Assembly: GCA_014529385.2 (NCBI GenBank)
Contig: CM043960.1
Location: 77,711,910 to 77,775,909, forward strand
Reading direction: 5' to 3'
From: Adiantum capillus-veneris
Taxonomy: Eukaryota; Streptophyta; Polypodiopsida; Polypodiales; Pteridaceae
Length of the DNA stretch: 64,000 nucleotides
Positions 22,438 to 33,126 of this stretch are shown here, piece after piece. Under the pieces are notes generated by a model. The model did not search any database. It was not told the origin of the DNA and saw only the letters and a list, made by a program, of their open reading frames with translations. The translations under genes and the position numbers were made by a program. The first letter of the stretch is position 1, and every line of letters starts with the position of its first letter.

Positions 22438-22473
22438 ATCTCCGTACACCTCTGGACCGAGGTGTACGGAGAT
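22438..22473. repeat. Perfect 15-bp hairpin with 6-base loop
   Basis: The arm 22438-22452 (ATCTCCGTACACCTC) is exactly reverse-complementary to 22459-22473, with loop TGGACC. It lies just upstream of the CACTA coding region and could be part of its 5' subterminal DNA or a separate small inverted repeat. Confidence 0.9.
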
Positions 22474-22514
22474 TGGGCAAGACTAGAGAATGCGAGGTAG
22501 TTTACATTGTGAGG

Positions 22515-22515
22515 A

Positions 22516-22561
<46 letters not shown>
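22515..22561. repeat. (TA)n microsatellite
   Basis: About 23 TA units lie 27 bases upstream of the tnp2 start codon. Confidence 0.95.
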
Positions 22562-22566
<5 letters not shown>

Positions 22567-22587
22567 CAACATTCATAATCATTGTAG

Positions 22588-25500
22588 ATGGCAACGTCAT
22601 CAACTAACATGGAGGAAAAGATTGCATGCTCGTGCACGCTCTGCAAGTATCAAATCTTGCGCAAGCGTAGGATATGTAATGAGCATGTGCACAAGTACGG
22701 AGAGTTTGCTAGAGAAACCGTACAGAATCTGCGATACGACTCCTACGGAAAGGGCATTGATTTCTGCGACATAGCACCTACATCTGAGAGAGAGAGAGAG
22801 AGAAAAGATTATGCGTGAAGGTCCGACCAATATAGAGCCACGGATGGAAGCAGAAAAGGGCTTACAGACAGAAGACGAGGGCATGGAGGAGATGCTGGAT
22901 GCCTTCTTCTAGACAAGCGAGGAGAACGCGAACGAAGCAGCACTAGAAGCCGTGCGCCTATCTCCTGAAGACATGTTGAGGAAGTTGGCACATCAACCAA
23001 TCTATGAAGGTGCCAAAATATCTGTGTTTGGTACTTGTCTGGCGTTTTTGAATCTTCAGTCAGTGTACGGGTGGTCAGATGCAAGCGTCACCGCTTTGTT
23101 TAGGTACGTAATTTACAAAAGAGATTTTCCGATTGCAACGGTGATGTGCTCGGAGAGCTTTTTAATTTAATGTGGCTTAAACAGGTTATTGCGGGAGCAA
23201 CTTCTCTCGGCTGGCAATGAAATGCCCCCCTCCAGCCCAGACGCAAAGCAACTTCTGACCTCAGTTGGCTTGGACTACAACAAGATTCATGCACGTCCAA
23301 ATGATTGCATTCTTTTTCGCAATGAATTCGTAGCTTGTCTGTCGTGTCCTAAGTGCGGAGCAATGCGCTACAAACAAGATGCAGTTGGTGAGATAGTGCC
23401 AGCTAAAGCGTTGCGGCATTTTCCTATTATTCCTAGGATAAAAAACATGTTTCGTTGTGGTTCCATTGCAAAGTTGATGCGGTGGCATTTTACGAATAGA
23501 TCCACTGATGCAACATTTAGGGTGCCCGCTGATTCAAAGGCTTGGAGGCACATTGAAGATACCTGGCCACATTTTAAGAGTGAACCACGCAATTTGCGTT
23601 TGGGCATGGCAATGGATGGAGTCAATCCATTTGGCTTGAGAAGCTCGTCATGGAGCACTTGGCCTATGTGCCTTATCAATTACAACCTCCCGCCGTGGCT
23701 TGCTATCAAGAAGGGTCATTTGATTTTAAGCTTGATTGTACCTGGTAAGTCCAAGGCAACAAACATGGATGTTTATCTAGCTCCACTAGTTGACGAGCTC
23801 CAGGAGTTATGGCATGAGATCGACATAGCAGATGCGGTTGAACCAGTAGGACAACAGCATGCAAGGATCCATGGACTTCTTATGTGGACTATGCATGATT
23901 GGCCAGGATACGGAGAAGCTTCTGGTAATGGTTATTGATTTACAAAATTCTCGCTATTCGCAAGCTCTTTGCCTTGGCCTGATTCATGCTTTGATATATG
24001 CAGAACTAACAACTTCGGGATACAATGCATGTCCAATTTGCGGGCAGTCTTTGGATGTGCGCTATTCTACCTCTCTTCGAAAGACAATTTATCAAGGCCA
24101 CCACCGTTATCTTCCAAATGGCCATCACTTGCGCGAAGGCCAGCTTGGTTGCGTCAAATGTTGTCCTAAGCATGTACAAGAGTGGCGTCACCGATGGGAG
24201 CAACATGAGGGGCAACCTGTTCCAGGAATGAAACGTTTTTCCATTCTCTATACGTTGCCGTACTGGGGTGATCTACTAATTAACCATTTGCTGGATCCAA
24301 TGCATATATTCAAGAATGTGGGAGAGCTCCTCTGGAAGACAATCATGGGAATGAAAGACAATCGAGCTTCACGAGATGATTTGCAGTCGGTTGGAAAGAT
24401 GCTAGAGTTGTGGCCTTTCACCAATGCAGCTGGCCAAACAAAACTTCCAAGAGCGCCATGGGTATTGCTAAAAAACGAAGAGCGACAAGTGAAAAGGGTG
24501 ATTTTAGAGTTCATGACGCCAACATGATATATGCGATGTCTCAAGACAGCATTCACCCGTGACGATCAACTGTCAGGGTTGAAATCGCACGACTGGCATA
24601 AGTTCTTGCAATTCATTCTTCCAATTGCGATCAAGGGGTGTTTAACGGAGGAAGTGTAGACTTGCATATACAAGATTTCAGAGCTAGTGCGGTGGATCTC
24701 TTCCAAGGAGATACGGGAGGAATCTATTGCAGTCGCAAGGGCTAACTCCATTGAGGCAGTTTGCATGATTGAGAAGTATCTACCCATGAGCTGCCTAACT
24801 ATCCAAATGCACTTGCTCGTCCATGTAGTAGATGAGGTTGTAGTGGTAGGTACAGTCCACAGCCGTTGGATGTTCTTTCTAGAGCGGTTCATGAAAACAC
24901 TTAAGGGTTTTGTTCGCCAAAAAGTGCGTCCAGAGGGGAGCATGGCAGAGGGATGGCTGGTGCAAGAGTCTCTTGTATTGACGACCGAATTTCTATCCGT
25001 TTCTGACCCAGAAATGCCTCGACTGTGGAGCGATGAGGAGGATGCAAGACTGGTGGGAGAGGAGCCGCAAGGGCAAGGGGTGCCGAAGAAAATGAACCTG
25101 GCCATGCGAGAAAAGATCATGAAGTTCTGTATACTAAATTCAGTGCCGATGCAAAAATGGCTTGAAAGGTACGAAGAAGAGAAAGAGAGACGCAATCTAG
25201 AGCGACATGATTTCAGGCGAAGTCGAACGACTAGAGGCTTACCCTTGCCAGACTATCTCGCTCCTCTACCTGAATTCCCTACAATGGCATGGTTGGACAA
25301 GACAATGAGAGCAGCTCGACAGATCGGAGAACCCATATCTCTAGAAGAGGAAGAGCTGGCTATTGGATGTGACTGGAAGTATCATACATACATGGCACTG
25401 TGGTCGCATGGAAAGCATTTCAGAACACAATAAATTGACAGCAGAAGAAACACGTTTGACAGTGGGGTAATGGTTAGTTTCATGCAAAAGAGCAGGGCCA

Positions 25501-26087
25501 ATGCTAGAGACACGAATGAGAGCACTAGCAACTTGGATTACTGTGGTCTGGTGTCAGATATCCTGAAAGTAAGCTTCAGCCGGTTTGAGATGTTTTTGTT
25601 GGATGTGAAGTGGTTCAAGGTGATTACTTCTGGTCGCAATGCAACGGTACGCAGAGATGGAAACAAACTTGTGCAAATAGATTCTACAAAGATTTGGACA
25701 GATGCGAGCGACACATTTGCTCTCCCCGAACATTGCGAGGAAGTGGTCTTTGTACTGGACTCTCGAGAGTGACAATGGTGGTTTGTGGTTCAGGTTGCTC
25801 CAAGAAATAAACAAGTATTTGAAGGGCAAGATCTCCTGGAGGAAAGTCAGTCAGACGACGTCCATACTACTGTGACATTAGATGAGATGGACGAAGGTAT
25901 GGCAGAGGAAGCTGATAGATATATGAGGGATGACGCAGACGAGCCAGAATTGACACTTGTAGATGAAGATGCAATGGATAAAGACAATCTGCCAGAACGA
26001 GTTGGGACAGAGTTATGTTTGCAATTAGAGATAGACGATGATGCGGTGCAAGATCTTATCGATGATGCCTCACTCGTCGAGGCCTAG
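22588..26087 (+). pseudogene. tnp2-type CACTA transposase, broken
   Basis: Exon 1 starts at ATG 22588 with a Cys/His-rich region (CSCTLCKYQILRKRRIC). A short (GA)n at 22787-22802 shifts the frame, and a TAG follows near 22911. GT-AG introns are visible at 23104-23184 (joining L-F-R to L-L-R-E) and 23925-24003 (within the W-P-G-Y-G-E-A-S region). The catalytic tnp2 block has CPKCGAMRYK, MAMDGVNPFG, MWTMHDWPGYG, YNACPICG and LLDPMHIFKNVGE. TGA at 24525-24527 and TAG at about 24656 break it again. The C-terminal part resembles the DUF4218 and DUF4216 regions usual in this family, with TGA at 25770 and an acidic end to 26087. In the intact family this nuclear protein binds the subterminal repeats and cuts at the CACTA ends. 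At least five lesions make this copy non-functional. Confidence 0.88.
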
Positions 26088-26920
26088 GCATGTAAGTGTT
26101 TGTGTGAAGCTTAGGCTTCGACACCTTTCGCTATGAGTTTGTGAGTTTCTAATCCAATTTTAACTATGGCGTTTTTTAAAACGCGATGAATCATGTATTC
26201 TTATTACTTTGATTTTTGTATAAATGCAGAATCTTACGATGCATCGAGCTCCGACACGCGAGGAGGAGCCAAATGGATATCACAGAGGTATCTATGAAGT
26301 ACTGAATGATCTTGAAGCTTTAGGAGAGCCTGTAGACTGGGAGGCCTTACAGTCTCGCTGATCGCTTGAGGTGAGACGTTAATATGTGTGAGTTGATTTA
26401 ATTAAGTCAGTATATATGAAGTAATATCAATACTAATTTTGTGAGTTGTCCTATGTGCAGGTTGCGATGCCTAGTCATTAGTGGACCAGATTTCATATAT
26501 ATGCTTTGTGAGACACAGACACGCTTCTGTGTCTCTTTTTTGTACAGACAGTTAGTGTTCAGACAGTTATTGTTTCCCTTATGGTTATGATTATTGTCAT
26601 TGTCATTGTATAGACAGTTATTGTTTTCCTTTCTGGTTATGCTTATGGTTATTGTTAATTTTGTTTATGGTTATGGTTATCTGCATTATGGTTTTGATCA
26701 AAGTGGTTATGGCCGGTTATGGTTTTAAGTTATGGTTATGCTTTTCAGTTGGTACGGTTGTCTTTCATTGGCCTTAAATCTCATGTGAGATCCTACATGG
26801 ATATCATGTAGGAGGCGTATACATGATATGGTTTTTTTTGAAAAGTTTATGTAAAAACAAAGGGAACTCTGTCAAAATTTCTACGCGCGGGAGCATGGTT
26901 GATTTTGGTGCTGCTCGCTT
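26088..26920 (+). other. Non-coding 3' part of the CACTA element
   Basis: The region is T-rich with runs of a TTATGGTTATG-like motif at 26570-26750. Sequences resembling splice sites occur at about 26093 (GTAAGT) and 26227 (TGCAG), which may be a further intron before a short open stretch (to about 26360). No second protein such as a tnpA-type binding protein is recognisable. Confidence 0.5.
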
Positions 26921-26921
26921 T

Positions 26922-27005
26922 CTTGGGCAGAGGGCAGGAAGTCTGGCTGTGGCTGTGTCCATCTTTTAACTGGGCACAGGCCAGACTACCTGCCCTCTGC
27001 CCAAG
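26922..27005. repeat. Strong imperfect foldback inside the CACTA element
   Basis: Arm 26922-26960 and arm 26972-27005 are complementary, including an uninterrupted stretch of 17 bp at the base (CTTGGGCAGAGGGCAGG) and most of the remainder apart from a few mismatches and a small bulge. The loop is about 11 bases. As RNA it would form a hairpin of about 84 nt. Confidence 0.9.
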
Positions 27006-27024
27006 AATTTTTTTTAATGTTATA

Positions 27025-27223
27025 GTCGTCGCTATGTGCGTGGTAATATGCGTCGCTATCAGCGTGGCAATACGCGTCGCTATCTGCGTGGCAATATGCG
27101 TCGCTATCTGTGTCTATACCAGCGTTGCAAATAGCGACAGGTTTACAGTGACGCTGATAGCAACGCGCATAGCGGTGCGCTGCGTCGATATCTGCGTTGA
27201 TGACATCTTTTTTGGTTGTAGTG
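27025..27223. repeat. Subterminal repeats and right terminus of the CACTA element
   Basis: Units built on GCGTCGCTAT and GCGTGGCAATA recur in direct and inverted forms (for example GCGTCGCTATC at about 27048, 27075 and 27100, and inverted ATAGCGACAG near 27131). Such clusters are transposase binding sites in CACTA elements. The end TAGTG is at 27219-27223; ATT follows as a possible 3-bp target duplication, which cannot be confirmed without the left end. Confidence 0.8.
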
Positions 27224-28082
27224 ATTGGACCTCTCTTTAGCCCAACCAATAGCATTCAAGCACACCATGTGGTTAAGCATAGGGAGAGTCTGACATGGTC
27301 CCATGTGCCCTTTGAGAAAAGGGGTGCCCTTTGGGTGAGTGGAAGGTTAAGTCAAAGATTCCCCTAACTTTGGGACTTTCATGCATAGGAAGCTTCTCAA
27401 GCACCTCAAGCACCTTAGTCATCAAGCACGACAAGCACCTCAAGCTTAAGTCAGGTTCCCACCTCAACCTCAGCCCTAGCTTGCCTAAGATCAAAGGGCT
27501 TTTAACACTAACCATTAGAGGTCTTTAATGAAGCGAACCCTAAGGACTTTTAAGCTCCACTAGTTAACCTTGCTCTTTGATAGACTATGTCTCATTTGAA
27601 CCCCTTTACCATTGGCCCCATGTTGAGATAGATTCGTAAGCACATGTCTATATTCTAACCCTTGTTCCCGTTTATTATCCCACATTAAATGATCAGTTTA
27701 ATATGAGAAAATCATTTGGGCTGGTTAGATATAAGATTTAATGACACCAACTATGCCCAGACATAGCATTAAATGAATAACTAAGCCTCTTGCATGGTCA
27801 CGCAAGGCTTAGTTAATCACAATTATGCCTTGAACTTCACAACTATTCCAAAATCGACATGGTTACAAAGGGTAGGCATGGTTACAAAGGAATAACTGCT
27901 AGGCACACAACTCCAGAAGGTTCTTGGACACCCCCCCAATACAAGGACAACAGTTAAGTCTAGCATGCTCGCTTTGCTAGTACACCATCACACCATTGTT
28001 GGCACGGTTATTCTTATGTGTCTCAAATCTGTAGGTAGAGGTGTGTGTTTGATTCTTGCCATTGAGTGACCTTTTCCAACAA

Positions 28083-28324
28083 GAGGGGTATGTCCTGTGG
28101 GGGTATTGTTTTTTTGTGGGTTTAACACAATGTCTTACAGGTCATAAGCTCCCCATTGTGCATGGTTATACCTCGAATGATGTGCACAATGCTTTTCCAT
28201 TAGGAGGGGTATGTCCTATGGGAGTATGGTATCTTTGCATGGCAAAACCCAATGTCTTGCAAGTCATAAGCTCCCCATTTTGCATGGTTCTGCCTCGAAT
28301 GATGCATCACATTGTGCACGTGAT
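28083..28324. repeat. Two-copy tandem duplication, period 121 bp
   Basis: Unit 1 (28083-28203) and unit 2 (28204-28324) both start GAGGGGTATGTCCT and share GTCATAAGCTCCCCAT and a CCTCGAATGATG block, with scattered differences. The copies are diverged, so the duplication is not recent. Confidence 0.85.
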
Positions 28325-29153
28325 CTAATCCAATCTCAATGTCCTTGACGTGGGGGTTTTCCCCTAAGAGGAGATTGATGCCATGATGCAACGGCCCATG
28401 GGAGAGTGTATTGATGATACCTAGGTGACAACCTAGTTCCCTTGTTTGTTTACATTTTTAGCAATTTTAACCTTCATATTATGTATTTAGATCATATGAT
28501 GTATATACCCACATTCCTCACAAAGGGTAACGTGTGTGAAGGACCCACCTTCCCAATTGCTGCCGAAATGAGTTTGCCATAAGTTTAAACTAGAATCCCA
28601 CACACAGGCGACAGTCTTTTGAGATCCTTCTATGAAGAGTTACCCATGAGCACCCACCGTCAAAGTCCAGGGTCAGGGCATCCGTCAATCTACCAGCGCG
28701 AAATTTCAACTGCAGTCGCTCGATGGTTGACACCTCAGCACATGTAATGCAGTCGCTCGATGGTTCTCTGTTTTCAGGCCCCCCGCCAATGGCTGGCGGC
28801 ATCCGCCGTTTGCCATGCAGTCGCTCTGAAAACAAGGAACGGTCAGCAGGGACCATTCCCTACACTGTCAAGGTCGGAACTGGCCGTCCATCCCGCCCGG
28901 CCCGTTATTGGCCAGAACTAGCCTGCAGGATGCAAGACACCTCATCGTTCAAAATCTTAGAGGGGCGGTTGACAGTCTGCACGCCAGTAAACAGTTTCCA
29001 ACTCAGCAGCCAGAATTTTAGCTCATCATTGGCAATCATTGCACGGCAACTAGGAGTTCTTTTTTTTGCAAACTTCCTCTGATCGCCAACTCAGCATGAG
29101 CCAAGCCATCGCCTATTCATGGCTCCCCCTCCCCCCAACAGTTGACGGCTGAG

Positions 29154-29263
29154 AAAGGACCTGCAGTGTCCTTTCCCCACAATGCAGCTCCCCATGGCTC
29201 CCGCCCTCTGCCGGTCTCCAATGGGTTGATTGCATTATGAGGAAAGGGCACTGCAGGTCCCTT
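29154..29263. repeat. Foldback with 33-bp arms and 44-base loop
   Basis: Arm 29154-29186 and arm 29231-29263 are reverse complements with four mismatches by eye. The size and near-perfect stem resemble a plant microRNA precursor or a small foldback element. No target or mature sequence can be assigned from sequence alone. Confidence 0.8.
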
Positions 29264-29720
29264 CCCTACCCCAACAGCTCCATAGCCCTTAGTCGCAGGA
29301 CCATCATTCTGCTCCTAACATGAGCTTTTTATTTTCTATCATGAATGGTACCATGACACTCAATGCTCGTCATAGGTCTGCATAACAGTTTCTACCAGAC
29401 TGCTAATTTCCTGTCAAAGTCGGCGCGAGGGGCAATTTGGGCCGCGCACCGGCTGCTGTTCCTTGCCGTAATTGAACGCTGCAGCTGGCTGACACGGAGC
29501 ACCTTCAGAGTTCCTTGTTCAGGGTGGGCTAATTCTTATGCTGTTTTGCAACTGCATCCTTTTTAAGTTGAAATAAAATTAGATCAAACGTCTAACCAAT
29601 AGTCAGCATGCTCCATGCCTTATTTGTCACTCTCATGGCTGTAATACTTTCCACATCCTTATGCAGTATTTTCCACATCCTTATGCACACTGTCTGAATA
29701 TTAGCCATCATATATATGCC

Positions 29721-32700
29721 TTATTTTCCTCTCATGGCTACAACACTCTTGGCATCATTGTGCATACCGGCAGCTGCATATATATTAGCCATCAAAACAT
29801 AAGCTGCCCCATCGTTTTTATCCACTTCTACTGCATGCTCAAAGGCCCATCTCCCAACATTCACATCTCCCCACTTCTCACAGGCACCCAAAAGAGCTAA
29901 CCAAAGTTCTAACTTACTATGAAACCATGGCAACTTCTGAATAACTTCTACAGCCTTATAAAGGTGACCTACCCGCGCAAAAACATCAATTATGCAAGTG
30001 TAGTGCACTAGATCTGGTTTAATGCTATGATCTGTGCTAATATCCTCCAGAGATGATTGGGCTTTCTCTGGTGAGCCTGAACTGCCACAAGCTTTCAAAA
30101 TGCTCACCATGGTCACTTCATCCGGAGAGAAGCCTGCACTGAGCATTTGTTTCAAGCAACCAAGTGCTTGCTCAACTTGGCCATGTTGGGCATATCCTGC
30201 AATTAGTGCATTCCACGATGCGACATTCTGAATTGGAAGTTCCTTGTGCACGTGAAGTGCTTTCTCAAGAACCCCAAACTTCACATACATATCCATGAGT
30301 GCATTCCCAAGCACAACATTGTTACCAAGTAGCCCTCGTCTAGAAATTTCATCATGGATTTGCTCCCCCTTGACAACTGCTCCAATGCTGCCACACACTT
30401 TCAAGATGCTTGCAAATGTTGATGCATCTGGAGAGTGTCCCTCACGCTTCATCTGTTCAAAACACCAAAGTGCTTGGTCACTTTGGCCTTGTTGGGCATA
30501 TCCGGCTACGAGTGCAGACCAAGTGACAACATCTCGATTGGGAAGCCCCTCCAGAACTTGTTGTGCTTTTTCAAGAGCGCCACACTTGGCATACATGTCC
30601 ACCAAAGAATTACCGACTAGAATCTCTTTTTTCAACAAACCCTGCCTTACAATCTCATCATGAATTTGCTCTCCCCTGTCTGCAGCTCCAATGCTGCCAC
30701 AGGCTTTCAAGATGCTGACAAAAGTTACTGCATCTGGAGTAAGGCCTTCACGTTGCATCCCTTCAAAGCAGCACAGTGCTTGTTCGGCTTGGCCTAGTTG
30801 GGCATATCCAGTGATCAATGCAGTCCAAGAGACCACATTGCGAACGGGAAGCTTCTCAAGCACTTGTCGTGCCTTTGCAACAGCACCACACTTGGCATAC
30901 ATATCCACGAGAGCAGTGCCAACCACAATGTTATTCTCCAGCAACCCTTGTCTAGATATCTCTTCATGGATATCTTCCCCCTTGTCAACAGCTCCTATGC
31001 TGCCACAGGCTTTCAAAACACATAAAAATGTTACCTCATTTGGAGAGAGTCCATTGCGTTGCATCTGTTCAAAACAACAAATTGCCTGGTCCCCCTGACC
31101 CTGTTGGGCATATCCTTGTATAAGTGCAGACCAGGATACAACATCCCTTTCAGGAAGCTCATCAAGGACTTTTTGTGCCTTTTGAAGGGCACCACACCTG
31201 GCATACATATCCACTAGAGCGTTACCAAGCACAACATCCTTTCTGAGTAGACCTTGTCTAAATATCTCTCGATGGACTTCTTCCCCGATGTTTACAGCTA
31301 CTATGCTGCCACAAGCTTTTAGAATACTTCCAAATGTGACTGAGTCTGGAGAAAGACCTTCAAGTTGCATCCATTCAAAACAGTTCAAGGCTTTCTCAGC
31401 TTGACCTTGTTGCATGTAACCTACAATTAAGGCATTCCAAGAGATGACGTTCTGAACAGGTAGCTCTTCAAGCACCTGCTGTGCCTTCCCAAGAGCTCCG
31501 CATTTGGCATACATGTCAACCAAAGCAGTACCGAGAACAACATTTTTCGCCGAGCCTTGTCTGGCAATTTCATCATGAATCTGGTCCCCTTTATCAGCAT
31601 CACGTACGCTACCACAGGCTTTAAGGATGCATAAAAATGTTACTAAATTTGGACAAATACCCTCTCGTTTCATCCTTTCATAACACTTGAGTGCTTGTTC
31701 CCCTTCACCTTGTTGGGCATAACCCATGATTAAAGCCGACCAAGAAACCACATCCCGGACAGGTAGGTCCTCCAGGGCTCGCGCTGCTTTCGCTAGAACT
31801 CCACACTTGGCATACATGTCCACCAAAGCATTCCCAAGCACAACATTGTTTGCCAGCAAACCTTGCATAGTGATTTCATCATGAATTTGTTCCCCCTTTT
31901 CAACGGCTCTCATGCTTCCACATGCCTTCAAGATGCATACGAATGTCACTGCATTTGGAGAAAGACCCTTTTGTTGCATCTGCTCGAAACAGACCAGTGC
32001 CTGTTCAGCTTGGTCTTGTTGGACATAGCCTGCAATCAAGGCATTCCAAGAAACAATATTTGCAACAGGTAGCTCCTCAAGAACTCTCTGTGCTTTCCTA
32101 AAGGCCCCACACTTTGCATACATATCCACCAATGAATTGCCAAGTACAACATTTTTTCCGAGCAACCCTTGTCTGGCAATCTCATCATGAATTTGCTCCC
32201 CCTTGTCAACTGCTCCTATGCTACCACAGGCCTTCAAGATGCACACAAAGGTCACAGAATCTGGAGAGAGGCCTTCCTGCTGCATTTTTCGAAAGCACTT
32301 CAATGCTTTCTCAGGTTCATCCTGTTGAACATAACCTGCAATAAGTGCAGACCACGAGACTACATCCCGAACAGGAAGCTTCTCAAGCACTGCCTGGGCT
32401 TTTGCAAGGGCGCCACACTTGGCATACATATCTACCAGCGCATTGCCAAGCACAACATCAGTACCAAGCAGGCCTTGTCTGGTAATCTCATCATGAATCT
32501 GCTCCCCCCTCTCGGCGGCTCCCAAGCTGGCACAGGCTTTTAAGATTGAAGCAAAGGTCACCGCGTCTGGTGAGAGGCCCTTGTGCTGCATTTGCTCGAA
32601 ACAATCAAGAGCATCCTGGCTCTGTCCACGTTGTGCATAACCTGAGATAAGGGCAGTCCAAGAGAACACACTTTTGCTCTTAGACATGTCAAGGATTTCT

Positions 32701-32906
32701 TTAGCCTTAGCAAGAGCTCCACATCTGGAATACATGGTAACTAAAGTATCTGAGCATTTGTCGAGTAGTCCACTCCTCATGACATCATGGTGTACTTGGA
32801 TACCTCTCTGCAAATCTTTGTTCCGGGCGCAAGCCCTAAGTAGGGCAACATATGCAGCACCCTCATCATGCCTTGACATGTATAACCTTCTGAATGTCTG
32901 AGCCAT
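29721..32906 (-). CDS. PLS-class pentatricopeptide repeat (PPR) protein, 1061 aa
   Basis: The gene is single-exon, ATG 32906 to stop 29721. The protein is almost wholly nine P-L-S triplets of about 102 residues, each with VTF-x-x-ILKACGS, a QIHDEI-x-RQGLL block, VDMYAKCGAL-x-KAQ-x-VLE and VSW-x-ALI-x-GYAQQ. A final diverged set (TCIIDVFARVGHL, ELWLALLGACEKWGD, AAYVLMANIYAAAGM) corresponds to the terminal P-L-S plus E1/E2-type motifs. It stops at AMRGK, with no E+ or DYW deaminase domain. Proteins of this family bind organelle RNA, one base per repeat, usually for C-to-U editing; without DYW this one would need a partner. The short N-terminus (MAQTFRRLYMSRHDEG) is basic but too short for a sure organelle signal, so an upstream start is possible. 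The units are unusually alike, also at DNA level, suggesting recent expansion or conversion. Target RNA unknown. Confidence 0.93.
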   Translation of the reverse strand: MAQTFRRLYMSRHDEGAAYVALLRACARNKDLQRGIQVHHDVMRSGLLDKCSDTLVTMYSRCGALAKAKEILDMSKSKSVFSWTALISGYAQRGQSQDALDCFEQMQHKGLSPDAVTFASILKACASLGAAERGEQIHDEITRQGLLGTDVVLGNALVDMYAKCGALAKAQAVLEKLPVRDVVSWSALIAGYVQQDEPEKALKCFRKMQQEGLSPDSVTFVCILKACGSIGAVDKGEQIHDEIARQGLLGKNVVLGNSLVDMYAKCGAFRKAQRVLEELPVANIVSWNALIAGYVQQDQAEQALVCFEQMQQKGLSPNAVTFVCILKACGSMRAVEKGEQIHDEITMQGLLANNVVLGNALVDMYAKCGVLAKAARALEDLPVRDVVSWSALIMGYAQQGEGEQALKCYERMKREGICPNLVTFLCILKACGSVRDADKGDQIHDEIARQGSAKNVVLGTALVDMYAKCGALGKAQQVLEELPVQNVISWNALIVGYMQQGQAEKALNCFEWMQLEGLSPDSVTFGSILKACGSIVAVNIGEEVHREIFRQGLLRKDVVLGNALVDMYARCGALQKAQKVLDELPERDVVSWSALIQGYAQQGQGDQAICCFEQMQRNGLSPNEVTFLCVLKACGSIGAVDKGEDIHEEISRQGLLENNIVVGTALVDMYAKCGAVAKARQVLEKLPVRNVVSWTALITGYAQLGQAEQALCCFEGMQREGLTPDAVTFVSILKACGSIGAADRGEQIHDEIVRQGLLKKEILVGNSLVDMYAKCGALEKAQQVLEGLPNRDVVTWSALVAGYAQQGQSDQALWCFEQMKREGHSPDASTFASILKVCGSIGAVVKGEQIHDEISRRGLLGNNVVLGNALMDMYVKFGVLEKALHVHKELPIQNVASWNALIAGYAQHGQVEQALGCLKQMLSAGFSPDEVTMVSILKACGSSGSPEKAQSSLEDISTDHSIKPDLVHYTCIIDVFARVGHLYKAVEVIQKLPWFHSKLELWLALLGACEKWGDVNVGRWAFEHAVEVDKNDGAAYVLMANIYAAAGMHNDAKSVVAMRGK

Positions 32907-32995
32907 TGGTAGCTTGCCAATTCCTGGTTACGAATAGCAATACGCAATGCGTTGTTTTTCTTTTTTTCTTTTTGGTTTGCACGGCCCTCACAAAT

Positions 32996-33104
32996 ATTTG
33001 ACACGCGGCAGTAAATGAAGTGCAAGCGGTGGGTCCTTGTCTGAACACATCCGCCGTCTGCACTATTTGACAAGCGATAGTAAATGAAGTGGAAGTGGTG
33101 GGAT
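32996..33104. repeat. Imperfect duplication upstream of the PPR gene
   Basis: TTTGACACGCGGCAGTAAAT (about 32998) and TTTGACAAGCGATAGTAAAT (about 33067) start two similar units about 69 bp apart, 90-200 bp upstream of the PPR start, in its likely promoter or 5' untranslated region. Confidence 0.7.
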
Positions 33105-33126
33105 CGATGGTGCTAAAGTGAAGCAC

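Larger units (their letters stand above)
22474..27223 (+). mobile_element. Decayed CACTA (En/Spm-type) DNA transposon, left end not found
   Basis: A tnp2-type transposase (22588-26087) is followed by non-coding DNA, a strong foldback (26922-27005), a subterminal block of short repeats (27025-27205) and a right terminus at 27219-27223 reading TAGTG. On the minus strand that end reads CACTACAACCAAAAAA, the classic CACTA terminus. I could not find a matching CACTAC left end between 20.7 and 22.6 kb, so the left coordinate is a guess and the 5' end may be deleted or rearranged by the microsatellites. Confidence 0.75.
27227..29720. other. Non-coding stretch between the CACTA element and the PPR gene
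   Basis: I find no supportable gene. It holds a two-copy tandem duplication (28083-28324), a short repeat GCAGTCGCTCGATGGTT at 28712-28728 and 28749-28765, and a 33-bp foldback (29154-29263). Short open frames are not backed by any family or codon pattern. The last part (after about 29567) is probably the 3' flank of the PPR gene on the minus strand. Confidence 0.6.

Noticed and set aside
20737-22587. Left CACTA terminus for the tnp2 element
   Set aside because: No CACTAC end with a matching short target duplication was found; TAGTGATT near 21583 is in the wrong orientation to be the left end.
28723-29082. A 119-codon frame as a small gene
   Set aside because: No domain, no homologue recognised, overlaps short repeats.
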